Assembly (NCBI RefSeq): GCF_023168145.1
Contig: NZ_BQYK01000003.1
Location: 479,819-543,818, forward strand
DNA length: 64,000 nt
Reading direction: 5' to 3'
Origin: Sporosarcina sp. NCCP-2222
GTDB taxonomy: Bacteria; Bacillota; Bacilli; Bacillales_A; Planococcaceae
Part shown: positions 44,685-53,197 of the stretch, piece by piece
How the letters are laid out: every line of letters starts with the position of its first letter
Numbering within the stretch: the first letter of the stretch is position 1
Position numbers and translations under genes: made by a program
Notes under the pieces: model-generated
Databases searched by the model: none
What the model saw: only the letters and a program-made list of their open reading frames with translations
What the model was told of the DNA's origin: nothing

Positions 44685-45173
44685 TTATACACGTGTTAAT
44701 TTAGTGATGATCGCTTCATGTTGTGGATATTGCCCCACTAATTCCTCACGTTCAAACAGCTCAAAATCCTCAAAATCAAACCCTGGCGCGACCATGCAAC
44801 CGACGAGCGAGAAGGAGCCTTCTTGAATCATAGAGGAACCAAAGATGGTTCCCTTCGGCACAACAGCTTGTGGTTGTTGCCCTTCATGGACAGCCAGTCC
44901 AAGTTTAATTTCATTGTATGTGCCGTTCGGATCAATTGTATGGATGATCAATGGACTGCCAGCATGGTAATACCATACTTCATCCGATTTTAACCGATGG
45001 AAATGAGAAACTTCTCCTGGCTGCAGCAAGAAATAAATGCTCGTATATAAGCTGCGCCGGCTCCCCTGCCGATCCATCTCTTCATCCGAATGAAACGTGC
45101 CTACATAATGACCGCCTTCTGGATGAGGCTCCATTTTGAGCTGATCTATGAAATACTGGGCATCCTGCTTCAT
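44685..45173 (-). CDS. Cupin family protein (DUF985)
   Basis: A 162-residue cupin of the DUF985 type. Conserved parts are KMEPHPEGGHYVGTFHSDE, the cupin His pattern SHFHRLKSDEVWYYHAG, and GCMVAPGFDFEDFEL at the end. ATG 45173 overlaps the stop of the upstream phosphatase gene by 4 bases. Proteins of this kind may be sugar epimerase-like; function unknown. Confidence 0.88.
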   Translation of the reverse strand: MKQDAQYFIDQLKMEPHPEGGHYVGTFHSDEEMDRQGSRRSLYTSIYFLLQPGEVSHFHRLKSDEVWYYHAGSPLIIHTIDPNGTYNEIKLGLAVHEGQQPQAVVPKGTIFGSSMIQEGSFSLVGCMVAPGFDFEDFELFEREELVGQYPQHEAIITKLTRV

Positions 45174-45757
45174 GCATCCACCGCCTTCAAGTGTGCCGTG
45201 CAATTATATAGAGAACAATGATTTCCTTCGTCTTGCAACGTCAAAATCGTGACCGATGTATTGTCGACTCCTTGATCAAGATCGGTATTTGGCACCAGTT
45301 CATTTAGAAGACGTTTGATGAAACTGCCATGACTTACAAGCAGCACTCGTTTGCCGGGATAATTATCTTGAATGTCACTAATGCAAGCCATTCCTCGCGA
45401 AATAACCTCGTCATGAGGTTCAAAACCCATATCGAGCTCCCGCCAATTCGCTCCCCATTTTTCAATGCGCTCTGCTTCTGTCGTACCCTCAATCTTTCCT
45501 CCGCCCGTCTCGCGAATCCGATCATCCAGAACCATCGGAACACCCGGCATTTCATTCCCAATGATTTCAGCAGTCATCTTCGCCCGGCTCAATGGACTGG
45601 AATAAATCACATCCCACTGTTCGCCTGCCAATCGTGCGGCTACTCGTTCTGCCATCGCAATTCCTTCCGCATCGAGTGGGATATCGGAGCTTCCTTGCGC
45701 ACGACCTTCCTTATTCCAAGCAGTCACCCCATGGCGTATCAATCCAATTGTCGTCAT
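45170..45757 (-). CDS. Histidine phosphatase family protein
   Basis: A 195-residue phosphoglycerate-mutase-like phosphatase. The phospho-His motif is LIRHGVTAWN (about 6-15), the second Arg in SSPLSRAKMTAEII, the Glu in RIRETGGGKIEG, and the second His in LLVSHGSFIKRLL. The substrate is not known. ATG 45757 is preferred because GGAAGGATGGGG precedes it. Coupled to the cupin gene. Confidence 0.88.
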   Translation of the reverse strand: MTTIGLIRHGVTAWNKEGRAQGSSDIPLDAEGIAMAERVAARLAGEQWDVIYSSPLSRAKMTAEIIGNEMPGVPMVLDDRIRETGGGKIEGTTEAERIEKWGANWRELDMGFEPHDEVISRGMACISDIQDNYPGKRVLLVSHGSFIKRLLNELVPNTDLDQGVDNTSVTILTLQDEGNHCSLYNCTAHLKAVDA

Positions 45758-45783
45758 ATTCCCCATCCTTCCTCTTTTTTAAA

Positions 45784-46572
45784 TCACACTACATAGCCAA
45801 GAGATCGAAGTACATTATTCATGAAGGATTCAATATATTGATAGACTTCTTCCCGTTCCGGCTCTTGATATAAATCATGATACAGCCTCTTCCATTCTTT
45901 AAAATGGAATTCAGATAGCTGTTGATTAGAAAGCCATTTTTTGGCGTATGTGTTATCTGTTATTTTATCGCGTCCACCCGTCTGCAGCAGCACAGGAACA
46001 TCTTGAATGGATGTTTCATAAGTTTGCACAGTCTTCATGAAAGCACTCAATTCCCGATACCAAGAAGCGGTCACCGCCGAACTGTAATGACGGTCACTCT
46101 GGGCGTCTATGTACAGATCATAATTTCTTGTCAGTCGCTCAATCGTCACGTCGTGATTAATTTTCATGGAAGGCGATAATTTTGTCAGAACAGACGAAAA
46201 CTTGGACGGCTGATGTTTCAATGAAAGCCAAGGTGAACTAAAAATACAGCCAGCGCATTCCAGCTTTTCCGTTTGCAACAGATGCATCACTAATGTCGCA
46301 CCCAAGCCGTGGCCGACAACAAATATCGGAACCGTATCGAGCAGCGCGACCTCCATCATCTTCTTAATATGTTTTACATAAGAATCAAATGACTCATCAT
46401 GCACGCCTCTGCCACTCTCTTCGCCATGCCCCGGCAAATCACTTGTGACGACATGAAATCCGCCATTACGTAGTGTCTGGATCAACCATGCATACCGGCG
46501 ATGGTGCTCATACGCATTATGGACGAGGACAACAATCGCTTTCGGCTGTCCCTCCGCTTCCCATTTCCACAT
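45784..46572 (-). CDS. YtpA-like alpha/beta hydrolase without its catalytic Ser
   Basis: A 262-residue protein similar along its length to B. subtilis YtpA (a lysophospholipase made with the bacilysocin precursor pathway). The nucleophile elbow reads VVGHGLGA instead of GHSMGG, so Ser is replaced by Gly; the codons are GGC CAC GGC. The oxyanion region reads LVHNAYEHHRRY, with Asn where HGA is usual. The acid in GGRDKITD and the His in RLYHDLY are kept. It is thus probably not a normal hydrolase. ATG start behind GGGGAGAATTCC. Confidence 0.85.
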   Translation of the reverse strand: MWKWEAEGQPKAIVVLVHNAYEHHRRYAWLIQTLRNGGFHVVTSDLPGHGEESGRGVHDESFDSYVKHIKKMMEVALLDTVPIFVVGHGLGATLVMHLLQTEKLECAGCIFSSPWLSLKHQPSKFSSVLTKLSPSMKINHDVTIERLTRNYDLYIDAQSDRHYSSAVTASWYRELSAFMKTVQTYETSIQDVPVLLQTGGRDKITDNTYAKKWLSNQQLSEFHFKEWKRLYHDLYQEPEREEVYQYIESFMNNVLRSLGYVV

Positions 46573-46686
46573 GGAATTCTCCCCTTCCCGCCAAAAATCT
46601 ATCGAACCTTGCCTGTCTTTGTTACAATGAAAACAGGATGATAATACGATGATTATACACGATTTTTAAAGAAAGAGGGGATCATC

Positions 46687-47199
46687 TTGATTTATCCATA
46701 CAATGGTAAAACACCAGCGATTGACCCGTCTGTTTACATTGCGGACTACGCAACCATTACGGGTGACGTGACAATCGGGGCAAACTCATCCATCTGGTTC
46801 AACACCGTCATCCGAGGAGACGTAGCACCGACAATAATTGGAGAACGCGTCAGCATCCAAGACTTAAGCTGCCTCCACCAAAGCCCAGGCAAAACACTGC
46901 TCATCGAAGACGATGTCACAATCGGCCACAAAGCATTGCTGCACAGCTGCATGATCCGGAAAGGCGCCCTCATCGGAATGGGTTCCATCATATTAGATGG
47001 AGCTGAAATCGGCGAAGGAGCTTTCATTGGAGCAGGAAGCCTCGTGCCGCCAGGAAAGAAAATTCCTCCGAACTGCCTCGCCCTCGGCTCCCCTGCAAAA
47101 GTGGTCCGAGAACTGAATGACGAAGACCGGGCAGACATGGAACGCATCGTCAACAGCTACGTGGAAAAAGGACAAGTTTATAAAAAAATGCAAAAATGA
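46687..47199 (+). CDS. ytoA: Gamma-carbonic-anhydrase-like hexapeptide protein (YtoA)
   Basis: A 170-residue left-handed beta-helix protein. Hexapeptide units run from about 15 to 135 (SIWFNTVIRGD, SIQDLSCLHQ, TIGHKALLHSC, LIGMGSIILDGAEIG). The metal-binding His residues of gamma-class enzymes are visible in CLHQ, IGHKALLH. TTG start behind AGAGGGG. Activity of such proteins is often unproven. Single gene. Confidence 0.92.
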   Translation: MIYPYNGKTPAIDPSVYIADYATITGDVTIGANSSIWFNTVIRGDVAPTIIGERVSIQDLSCLHQSPGKTLLIEDDVTIGHKALLHSCMIRKGALIGMGSIILDGAEIGEGAFIGAGSLVPPGKKIPPNCLALGSPAKVVRELNDEDRADMERIVNSYVEKGQVYKKMQK

Positions 47200-47227
47200 A
47201 AGCACACCCCGTGTGCTTTCATTTCTC
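47195..47227. terminator. Bidirectional terminator after ytoA
   Basis: AATGAAAGCACAC pairs with GTGTGCTTTCATT around a CCC loop. Confidence 0.85.
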
Positions 47228-47311
47228 TAATATAAATAAAGTGACAATGCCCGCCAACAATACAAACCCTACTCCCCCAAGCAGAACCATGAGCCACATC
47301 TCTAATCCCAT
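47219..47311 (-). CDS. Tiny single-helix membrane protein, 30 residues
   Basis: From ATG 47311 the frame gives 30 residues, almost all one hydrophobic helix (MWLMVLLGGVGFVLLAGIVT) with a short charged end. GGGAGG lies 8 bases before the ATG. Longer in-frame versions exist but the extra part is not protein-like. It ends inside the ytoA terminator. Function unknown. Confidence 0.55.
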   Translation of the reverse strand: MGLEMWLMVLLGGVGFVLLAGIVTLFILEK

Positions 47312-47484
47312 ACCCTTCAACCTCCCTATGAGAGTCGTCGATCTTCCCCTACCACGAGAAACAACCGATTGGAAAAATCTCCATATAACTATAAGTAGTA
47401 TTACCATACCAAACCGTTTCTGGAAAATCAAAATACACGCTATCTTGATATACACTATTTAGCCGGATGATTAGATTGAGGACT

Positions 47485-47702
47485 ATACGAGTGGTTCGGC
47501 GGCTGATACGAGTGGTTGCCAGATTATACGAGTGGTTCAACGGCGCATACGAGCGGTTGCCAGATTATACGAGTGGTTCGGCAACGGATACGAGCGGTTG
47601 CTTGTATATACGAGTGGTTCGGCAACGGATACGAGCGGTTGCAAAATTATACGAGTGGTTCGGCAGCAGATACGAGCGGTTGCAAGAACATTCGAGTGGT
47701 TC
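47485..47702 (+). repeat. Phased repeat array, block 1 (11 units, 21/20 bp alternation)
   Basis: Eleven copies of ATACGAGTGGTT or ATACGAGCGGTT start at 47485, 47506, 47526, 47547, 47567, 47588, 47608, 47629, 47649, 47670 and 47690: steps alternate 21 and 20 without exception, a 41-bp double unit. In most double units the first half continues TTCGGC and the second TTGCCA or similar. The 41-bp period moves the frame, so open frames through it are not genes. Confidence 0.92.
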
Positions 47703-47779
47703 GATTGTTTAATCGAAACGCGGGAAATTTCCGTGTGTTTTCCTGCACCAGGTCGCGCTAAATGCCTTTGACCAATCAA
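47701..47779 (+). repeat. 79-bp tail of block 1 (copy A)
   Basis: Begins at the end of block 1 and contains the palindromic core GGAAATTTCC. It aligns without gaps with 47958-48036, about 69 of 79 bases equal by hand count. Confidence 0.88.
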
Positions 47780-47823
47780 GATAAAAATTGATCCGGTTGT
47801 TGAGCTTATCTTCTAGAGCAATT

Positions 47824-47960
47824 TTACGAGCCGTTGCCAGATTATACGAGTGGATCGGCGGCGGATACGAGCGGTTGCCATATTATAAGAGTGGTTTGAC
47901 AGCCAATACGAGCGGTTGCCGGAAGATACGAGTGCTTCCGCGGCAGATACGAGCGGTTCG
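47824..47960 (+). repeat. Phased repeat array, block 2 (7 units)
   Basis: Seven copies related to those of block 1 start at 47824, 47844, 47865, 47885, 47906, 47926 and 47947, again with steps alternating 20 and 21. Some copies have diverged (ATAAGAG, TTACGAG). Confidence 0.88.
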
Positions 47961-48036
47961 ACCGTTTAATCTAAACGCGGGAAATTTCCACGGCTTTGCC
48001 TGCACAAGGTCGCGCTGAATGCCTTTGACCAATCAA
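47958..48036 (+). repeat. 79-bp tail of block 2 (copy B)
   Basis: Second copy of the tail that follows block 1, offset by 257 bases. A short weak trace (TACGAGCAC...GTTTAATCC) follows at about 48053-48075. Confidence 0.88.
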
Positions 48037-48089
48037 AAAAATGATCTGATCGTACGAGCACTCCAATGTTTAATCCAGCACCTCTTTAA

Positions 48090-48254
48090 ATTGACGATAA
48101 TTACGTTACTGGTAAAAACACATTAGATGAAGAATTTGTATATAAAGCAGGACGAAATCATAACCTGTTTGTTAATATGAAACAAAACATAAATAAATCT
48201 TTACTAACGCATATGGATTGGGACACTACTGATACACCGTGCTACTGCAAATAA
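48090..48254 (+). pseudogene. Possible 3' remnant of a gene next to the repeat array
   Basis: An open frame of 54 codons without a proper start ends at TAA 48252-48254. Its composition is protein-like (NYVTGKNTLDEEFVYKAGRN, then a Cys pair at the end). An in-frame TAA lies directly before it. It may be the end of a gene disrupted near the repeats, or chance. No family recognised. Confidence 0.25.
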
Positions 48255-48277
48255 ATATCGGGAAAAGGTGAGAGAAA

Positions 48278-48706
48278 ATAAAAAAGTATAAGCAAGGGCT
48301 CATCATTTCGCTTATGTTTCTAATCATACTCTTTATTATCGATCAGAGCCTATATAGTGGAGTGATGTCATTAAAGATGCCGATTGTTTTATCGGGACTT
48401 CATGTTATTGTTTACCATCAGCTAGTTCCAAATAAGAGGCTCACAAGTTATTTCATTTATATTGGTATAATTATTTTATCTGTATGCCTTTCTTTACCAT
48501 CGTTAACTTATAAACAAGCAACAGAAAAAGTCTTAAACAATCATACTATGACCATTGTGGATACGGGTACCGTTCCAGTGGAGTCTAGTTGGAATCCTTT
48601 TGCTCCAAATCGTGCTTACTATTTTAAAGGAAAGAATGCAAGCTCCGAAGAGATTACGTTAATGGTTGCCCCTGCAACAGGTAAAGTTCTGGAAATCAAT
48701 TATTAA
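48278..48706 (+). CDS. Small membrane protein with an apparent ATA start
   Basis: The frame open to 48706 has ATG at 48314, but a strong ribosome site AGGTGA (48266-48271) lies 6 bases before ATA 48278. From ATA the protein begins KKYKQGLIISLMFLIILFII, a normal basic start plus membrane helix; from ATG 48314 the helix would be cut short and no ribosome site is at hand. Three helices are followed by an extracellular part of about 60 residues (VESSWNPFAPNRAYYFKG). AT-rich, family not recognised. Either a rare start codon or a start lost by mutation. Confidence 0.6.
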   Translation: MKKYKQGLIISLMFLIILFIIDQSLYSGVMSLKMPIVLSGLHVIVYHQLVPNKRLTSYFIYIGIIILSVCLSLPSLTYKQATEKVLNNHTMTIVDTGTVPVESSWNPFAPNRAYYFKGKNASSEEITLMVAPATGKVLEINY

Positions 48707-48886
48707 TTAGCGCCAAGAAAGAAATTAAAGTGGCTTATCAATATGATTGCAGATTACTATGATTGTTATAAAGTGTCCCACTACCCTGTCCTTTATTTGG
48801 ATTTGGATGGATTCCTGCCCTCCAACCCATTATAAGGGATTTTTCCAATCCCCAAATTCCCCTTCATCTTACGCCCTTTTCCAATT

Positions 48887-48931
48887 TAAAAAACAGGAGA
48901 AGAAAAACATATCGTTTTTCATCTCCTGTTT
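48887..48931 (-). terminator. Terminator of metK
   Basis: AAACAGGAGA and TCTCCTGTTT pair; the loop contains a second small pairing, and TTTTTT follows on the minus strand. Confidence 0.8.
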
Positions 48932-48936
48932 CATTA

Positions 48937-50142
48937 TTATCCGACGAATAGGCCGGATTTCTCTTTTAAAGCAGCTGCTTTGTCTGTCTGTTCCCATGGA
49001 AGCTCGACATCTGTGCGGCCAAAGTGACCGTATGCAGCAGTTTGTTTGTAGATAGGTCTGCGAAGATCAAGCATTTTGATGATGCCGGCAGGGCGCAAGT
49101 CAAACAGCTCACGCACCATTTCGACTAGCTTGCTTTCTTCGACTTTTCCAGTTCCGAATGTGTCGATGGAAATGGAAACGGGTTTGGCAACCCCGATCGC
49201 GTAGGCCAACTGCACTTCACAGCGGGAAGCCAGTCCAGCAGCTACGATATTTTTCGCTACGTAGCGTGCCGCATAGGATGCAGAACGGTCGACTTTAGTC
49301 GCGTCCTTTCCAGAGAATGCACCGCCGCCATGGCGAGCATAGCCGCCATATGTATCGACGATGATTTTCCGGCCAGTCAATCCTGCATCCCCTTGTGGTC
49401 CACCAATAACAAAGCGGCCAGATGGGTTGATGAAGTATTTGGTTTCTTCATCTAATAATTCAGCAGGGACAACCGCATCAATTACGTGTTCTTTAATGTC
49501 ACGTTTGATTTGATCTAACGTTGTGTCCGGGTGATGCTGTGTCGAAATGACAATCGTGTCGACGCGGACAGGTTGGTTGTTTTCATCGTATTCAATTGTT
49601 ACTTGCGTTTTTCCATCCGGACGTAAATAAGATAGGATGTCTTCTTTGCGAACTTGCGCTAAGCGTCGGGATAATTTATGCGCCAAGCTGATTGGCAAAG
49701 GCATTAATTCCGGAGTTTCATCACATGCGTATCCGAACATTAAGCCCTGATCCCCCGCACCGATAGCTTCCAATTCTTTATCCGTCATCGTTCCTTCTCT
49801 TGCTTCGAGCGCCTGATCCACACTCGCTGCGATGTCCGGTGATTGTTCATCAATCGAAGTCAAAACAGAAGAAGTTTCCCAATCGAATCCGAATTTCGCG
49901 CGGGTGTACCCGATTTCCTTTACTGTGTCCCGAACGACCTTCGGAATATCAACGTACGTTGTCGTTGTTATTTCACCTATAACAAGTACGAGACCTGTTG
50001 TAATAGTCGTTTCACACGCAACGCGTGCATTTGGGTCTTCCTCTAAAATTGCATCCAAAATGGCGTCAGAGATCTGATCGCACATTTTATCCGGATGTCC
50101 TTCTGTTACCGATTCCGATGTGAACAGTCGGCGATTTGTCAA
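48937..50142 (-). CDS. metK: S-adenosylmethionine synthetase
   Basis: Makes SAM from methionine and ATP. Starting at TTG 50142 (AAGGAGG 8 bases before) it has 401 residues, as in B. subtilis. Landmarks: [14 protein letters not shown] with the ATP-site His, [12 protein letters not shown], and the phosphate loop [16 protein letters not shown]. Control is by the S-box leader upstream. Longer in-frame starts run into the riboswitch leader and can be dismissed. Confidence 0.96.
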   Translation of the reverse strand: MTNRRLFTSESVTEGHPDKMCDQISDAILDAILEEDPNARVACETTITTGLVLVIGEITTTTYVDIPKVVRDTVKEIGYTRAKFGFDWETSSVLTSIDEQSPDIAASVDQALEAREGTMTDKELEAIGAGDQGLMFGYACDETPELMPLPISLAHKLSRRLAQVRKEDILSYLRPDGKTQVTIEYDENNQPVRVDTIVISTQHHPDTTLDQIKRDIKEHVIDAVVPAELLDEETKYFINPSGRFVIGGPQGDAGLTGRKIIVDTYGGYARHGGGAFSGKDATKVDRSASYAARYVAKNIVAAGLASRCEVQLAYAIGVAKPVSISIDTFGTGKVEESKLVEMVRELFDLRPAGIIKMLDLRRPIYKQTAAYGHFGRTDVELPWEQTDKAAALKEKSGLFVG

Positions 50143-50255
50143 TGTAATTTCCTCCTTAACGGCTTGCTCATATTGATACGGTACTCTATATGTCCCAGTA
50201 GTTCCACGCCTGAAGAGAGTCGACGTCAACATACACAAGGATTAAGGGCCAGACA

Positions 50256-50437
50256 ATATAAAAAGCCTTCCACTCACGTAAATATACATGAGGAAAGGCA
50301 TTATTTCAAAAGCAGCACCTTTCACTCTTATCGTCCAAGGATTCAACCTTGCTCCAGGTTTGGCACCTTTTCGCATTGTATGCGCAGGTTGCCGGGCTTC
50401 ATAGGGCCTGTCCCTCCGCCAGCTCGGGATAAGAGTA
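50256..50437 (-). ncRNA. SAM-I (S-box) riboswitch of metK
   Basis: Minus strand. P1 is CTCTTATC (50428-50435) with GATAAGAG (50325-50332). The conserved core GAGGGA...GGCCC-ATGA-GCCCGGCAACC is present. A terminator stem (GCCTTTCC / GGAAGGC) with a T-run lies at 50258-50300. SAM binding should stop transcription before metK. Confidence 0.95.
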
Positions 50438-50452
50438 TCCGTTCATGATATA

Positions 50453-50481
50453 ATGCTACGAAAAACTCGCGCTTTTGTCAA
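50453..50481 (-). promoter_or_regulatory. Sigma-A promoter of the metK leader
   Basis: Minus strand TTGACA (50476-50481), 17-base spacer, TAGCAT (50453-50458). Confidence 0.7.
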
Positions 50482-50537
50482 ATCATTTTAATGAGAAACA
50501 CTTGAGTTTTTAATTAGTATAGATTATTATTCTTAAT

Positions 50538-50548
50538 GTGTTATACTA
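50538..50548 (+). promoter_or_regulatory. Possible CcpN operator over the pckA -10
   Basis: TGTGTTATACT fits the CcpN pattern TRTGHYATAYW (from memory) at all positions and overlaps a -10 TATACT (50543-50548). CcpN represses pckA and gapB on glucose in B. subtilis. ccpN itself is not in this window. Confidence 0.55.
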
Positions 50549-50608
50549 ATTACGAAAATAAGGATACCCATTGAGTTGGGACTATATGTAAAGGACGGTA
50601 CGTAAACT

Positions 50609-52195
50609 ATGATTTCAGCGAAAATCGAAAACGGACTTAAAGAACTTCTTGCAGGCAACAATGTTACAATCCAGCCATCCGTCGCGGAATTGGTTGAAAA
50701 GGCGACAGCTCGCGGAGAAGCACAACTTTCAGCAGACGGTGCACTCGCTGCACGCACTGGAAAGTATACGGGCCGTTCACCTGGAGACAAATTCATTGTT
50801 GAAGAACCTTCCACTAAAGATAAAATCGACTGGGGCAAAGTGAACCGCCCGATTTCTGCGGACATCTTTGATTCACTATACACGAAAGTGATCAATCATT
50901 TAAAGCAAAAAGATGAATTATTTGTTTTCAAAGGCTTTGCAGGTGCTGATAAAGACTCCCAGCTTTCTCTTCAGGTCATTAATGAATACGCGTGGCAAAA
51001 CTTGTTTGTCCACCAATTGTTCATCCGCCCGACTGAGGAAGAATTAAAAACACATGAAGCACAATTCACTATCTTAGCTGCTCCGTCTTTCAAAGCAGAT
51101 CCAGCTGTTGATGGAACGAACTCCGAAACATTCATCATTGTTTCCTTTGAGCGCCGCATTGTATTGATCGGCGGTACTGAATATGCTGGAGAAATGAAGA
51201 AATCGATTTTCTCTGTCATGAACTTCTTGCTACCTGAACGCGGCATTTTACCAATGCACTGTTCTGCAAACGTTGGTGAAGAAGGCGATGTTGCTTTGTT
51301 CTTCGGTCTTTCAGGTACTGGAAAGACAACATTGTCTGCTGATGCACAACGTAAATTGATCGGTGATGACGAGCACGGCTGGTCTGATAACGGCGTCTTC
51401 AATATTGAAGGTGGCTGCTATGCTAAATGTATCAACCTTTCACCTGAAAAAGAACCGGAAATTTATGGTGCAATCCGTTTTGGTTCCGTCTTGGAGAACG
51501 TCGTCTTGGATGAAGAAACACGTGTAGCTGATTATGATGATAACTCCTTAACTGAAAACACACGTGCCGCTTATCCGATTCAATATATCGATAACATTGT
51601 AACACCTTCAGTGGCTGGCCAGCCAAAAACGATCATCTTCTTGACTGCGGATGCATTCGGTGTGCTGCCTCCAATCTCTAAGTTGACAAAAGAGCAAGCG
51701 ATGTATCATTTCCTTAGCGGCTTCACGTCGAAATTGGCTGGTACAGAACGTGGTATCACAGCTCCTGAAGCAACATTCTCGACTTGCTTCGGTTCTCCGT
51801 TCCTTCCGCTTCCTGCAACGGTTTACGCGGAAATGCTCGGTAAGAAGATCGATGAGCACGATGCACAAGTATTCCTTGTCAATACAGGCTGGACTGGTGG
51901 CGAATACGGCGTCGGCAAGCGTATGGCATTGAAACATACACGTACAATGGTTCGTGCAGCTCTTGCTGGCAAGTTGAAAGATGTTGAAACTGAAACGAAC
52001 GAAGTATTCGGTCTTGCGATGCCTACAGCAATTGAAGGCGTTCCTAGCGAAGTATTGAACCCACGCAATGCTTGGGCAGATACTGCAGCATATGACAAGA
52101 AAGCAAACGAATTGGCTGATCTGTTCCGTGAGAACTTCAAGAAATTTGAAAATGTCTCTGAGGAAATAATCAAATTCGGTGGACCAACTGCTTAA
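50609..52195 (+). CDS. pckA: Phosphoenolpyruvate carboxykinase (ATP)
   Basis: First gluconeogenic step: oxaloacetate plus ATP to PEP. At 528 residues it matches B. subtilis (527). Landmarks: [16 protein letters not shown], the kinase P-loop [15 protein letters not shown] (about 231-245), the metal site in GDDEHGWSD, and GYTSK-type [15 protein letters not shown] near the end. Divergent from metK. Codon choice is that of a well-expressed gene. Confidence 0.97.
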   Translation: MISAKIENGLKELLAGNNVTIQPSVAELVEKATARGEAQLSADGALAARTGKYTGRSPGDKFIVEEPSTKDKIDWGKVNRPISADIFDSLYTKVINHLKQKDELFVFKGFAGADKDSQLSLQVINEYAWQNLFVHQLFIRPTEEELKTHEAQFTILAAPSFKADPAVDGTNSETFIIVSFERRIVLIGGTEYAGEMKKSIFSVMNFLLPERGILPMHCSANVGEEGDVALFFGLSGTGKTTLSADAQRKLIGDDEHGWSDNGVFNIEGGCYAKCINLSPEKEPEIYGAIRFGSVLENVVLDEETRVADYDDNSLTENTRAAYPIQYIDNIVTPSVAGQPKTIIFLTADAFGVLPPISKLTKEQAMYHFLSGFTSKLAGTERGITAPEATFSTCFGSPFLPLPATVYAEMLGKKIDEHDAQVFLVNTGWTGGEYGVGKRMALKHTRTMVRAALAGKLKDVETETNEVFGLAMPTAIEGVPSEVLNPRNAWADTAAYDKKANELADLFRENFKKFENVSEEIIKFGGPTA

Positions 52196-52214
52196 TCGCC
52201 AGATTCATTGGAAA

Positions 52215-52253
52215 AAAAGCCGTCTCGCGTTACCTGCGAGACGGCTTTTATTT
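52215..52253 (+). terminator. Terminator of pckA
   Basis: AAAAGCCGTCTCGC and GCGAGACGGCTTTT form a 14-bp stem. Confidence 0.93.
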
Positions 52254-52321
52254 ATTATTAGCTATGTTAAAAATAGTGTTTTTTAAAAAAGAGTGGATCA
52301 ACTTTTTGGAGTATCCTTGGC

Positions 52322-52849
52322 TTATTTAAAATTATAAGTCTTATAACATCCAGTGTCTGATGAGAATTTTAAAATGTTACGATCAGTAGGTATTCCTTCA
52401 AAAAATGCACCAATGCACCCTGTTGTACATCTGTGTCCTGATATTAAAATGTTAAGATCTATTTTACTATACTTATTTTCAAGTTCTTTCATAAAACAAA
52501 ATATCCTTTTAACAAAACAATTTGGTTCTTCAATTCCTTTATATACATTTGTATCAGGTAATGGTCCAGACATCTTCGTTTCGTTAATAGGTACTCTATC
52601 GGCTTCTCCCAAATCGTAGACATCGAGTCTTTCATCTATGATAGCTTTTAGTCCAGTAACTATTTCGGCTGTTTGGATAGCCCTCTCTTGTGGGGAAGAA
52701 AATACAAAATCGAACTTTATATTTTTAAGTTCATCTCTTAGTCTCTGTGCTTGTTCTAACCCACATTCATTTAACGGTAAGCCCATTCTCCCCTGCATTT
52801 TTCGCTCTTTATTCAAGTCAGTCTGACCGTGCCTAATTACATAAATCAT
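52322..52849 (-). CDS. Histidine phosphatase family protein (AT-rich)
   Basis: A 175-residue phosphoglycerate-mutase-like protein: phospho-His motif VIRHGQTDLN (about 4-13), SSPQERAIQTAEIV, and second His in ILISGHRCTTGCIG. The middle part (YDLGEADRVPINETKMSG) differs from common members. Codons and base content are clearly more AT-rich than flanking genes, which suggests acquisition. Substrate unknown. No terminator seen. Confidence 0.83.
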   Translation of the reverse strand: MIYVIRHGQTDLNKERKMQGRMGLPLNECGLEQAQRLRDELKNIKFDFVFSSPQERAIQTAEIVTGLKAIIDERLDVYDLGEADRVPINETKMSGPLPDTNVYKGIEEPNCFVKRIFCFMKELENKYSKIDLNILISGHRCTTGCIGAFFEGIPTDRNILKFSSDTGCYKTYNFK

Positions 52850-53197
52850 ATGCTAGCTCCTCTCAATATCAAAGCTTAATCAGTGTCTATTTTCTTATTC
52901 AGAAAATTTCCATAACATTAGTTTATCATATCCTTCGAGAACAGGCAGCCTGGTCTGCTCTACACAACTTTCTAATTTCTTGGATAAATTCCTTCCATGC
53001 CATTCTTATCAGCTCGCCATCTATTACTGAACAAGAGTTCGTTTTATTTAATTATCAACAGGGTTATTTATCCCAGCTTTCATATAAGAAAAACACTCCT
53101 GTGATTAGTGTGCTCGAAACTGCTTTTCAATAGAATCTATTCAATTAAAAAAACACCTTCGAGACCAATCCGCTCGAAAGTGTTTTTCCTTTGCCAT
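52850..53197. other. AT-rich gap with duplicated terminator and a startless open frame
   Basis: A plus-strand frame without any start codon runs to TAG 53131-53133 (64 codons from 52939). The end of the gap has two related copies of a hairpin region (about 53087-53145 and 53147-53208). See findings. Confidence 0.4.
53147..53188. terminator. Terminator of ytmA
   Basis: AAAAACAC...TTCGAG pairs with CTCGAA..GTGTTTTT; T-runs are present on both strands. Confidence 0.8.

Noticed and set aside
47485..47960. CRISPR array
   Set aside because: Repeat and spacer lengths are too short (20-21 bp in total), spacers are not unique, and no cas genes are near.
47467..48018. Several plus-strand open frames of about 76-81 codons through the repeat array
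   Set aside because: They appear in all three frames because the 41-bp unit has no stop in any frame; there is no ribosome site and no codon pattern.
50143..50238. Longer MetK N-terminus
   Set aside because: It has no homology to MetK and reaches the leader; TTG 50142 with AAGGAGG fits.
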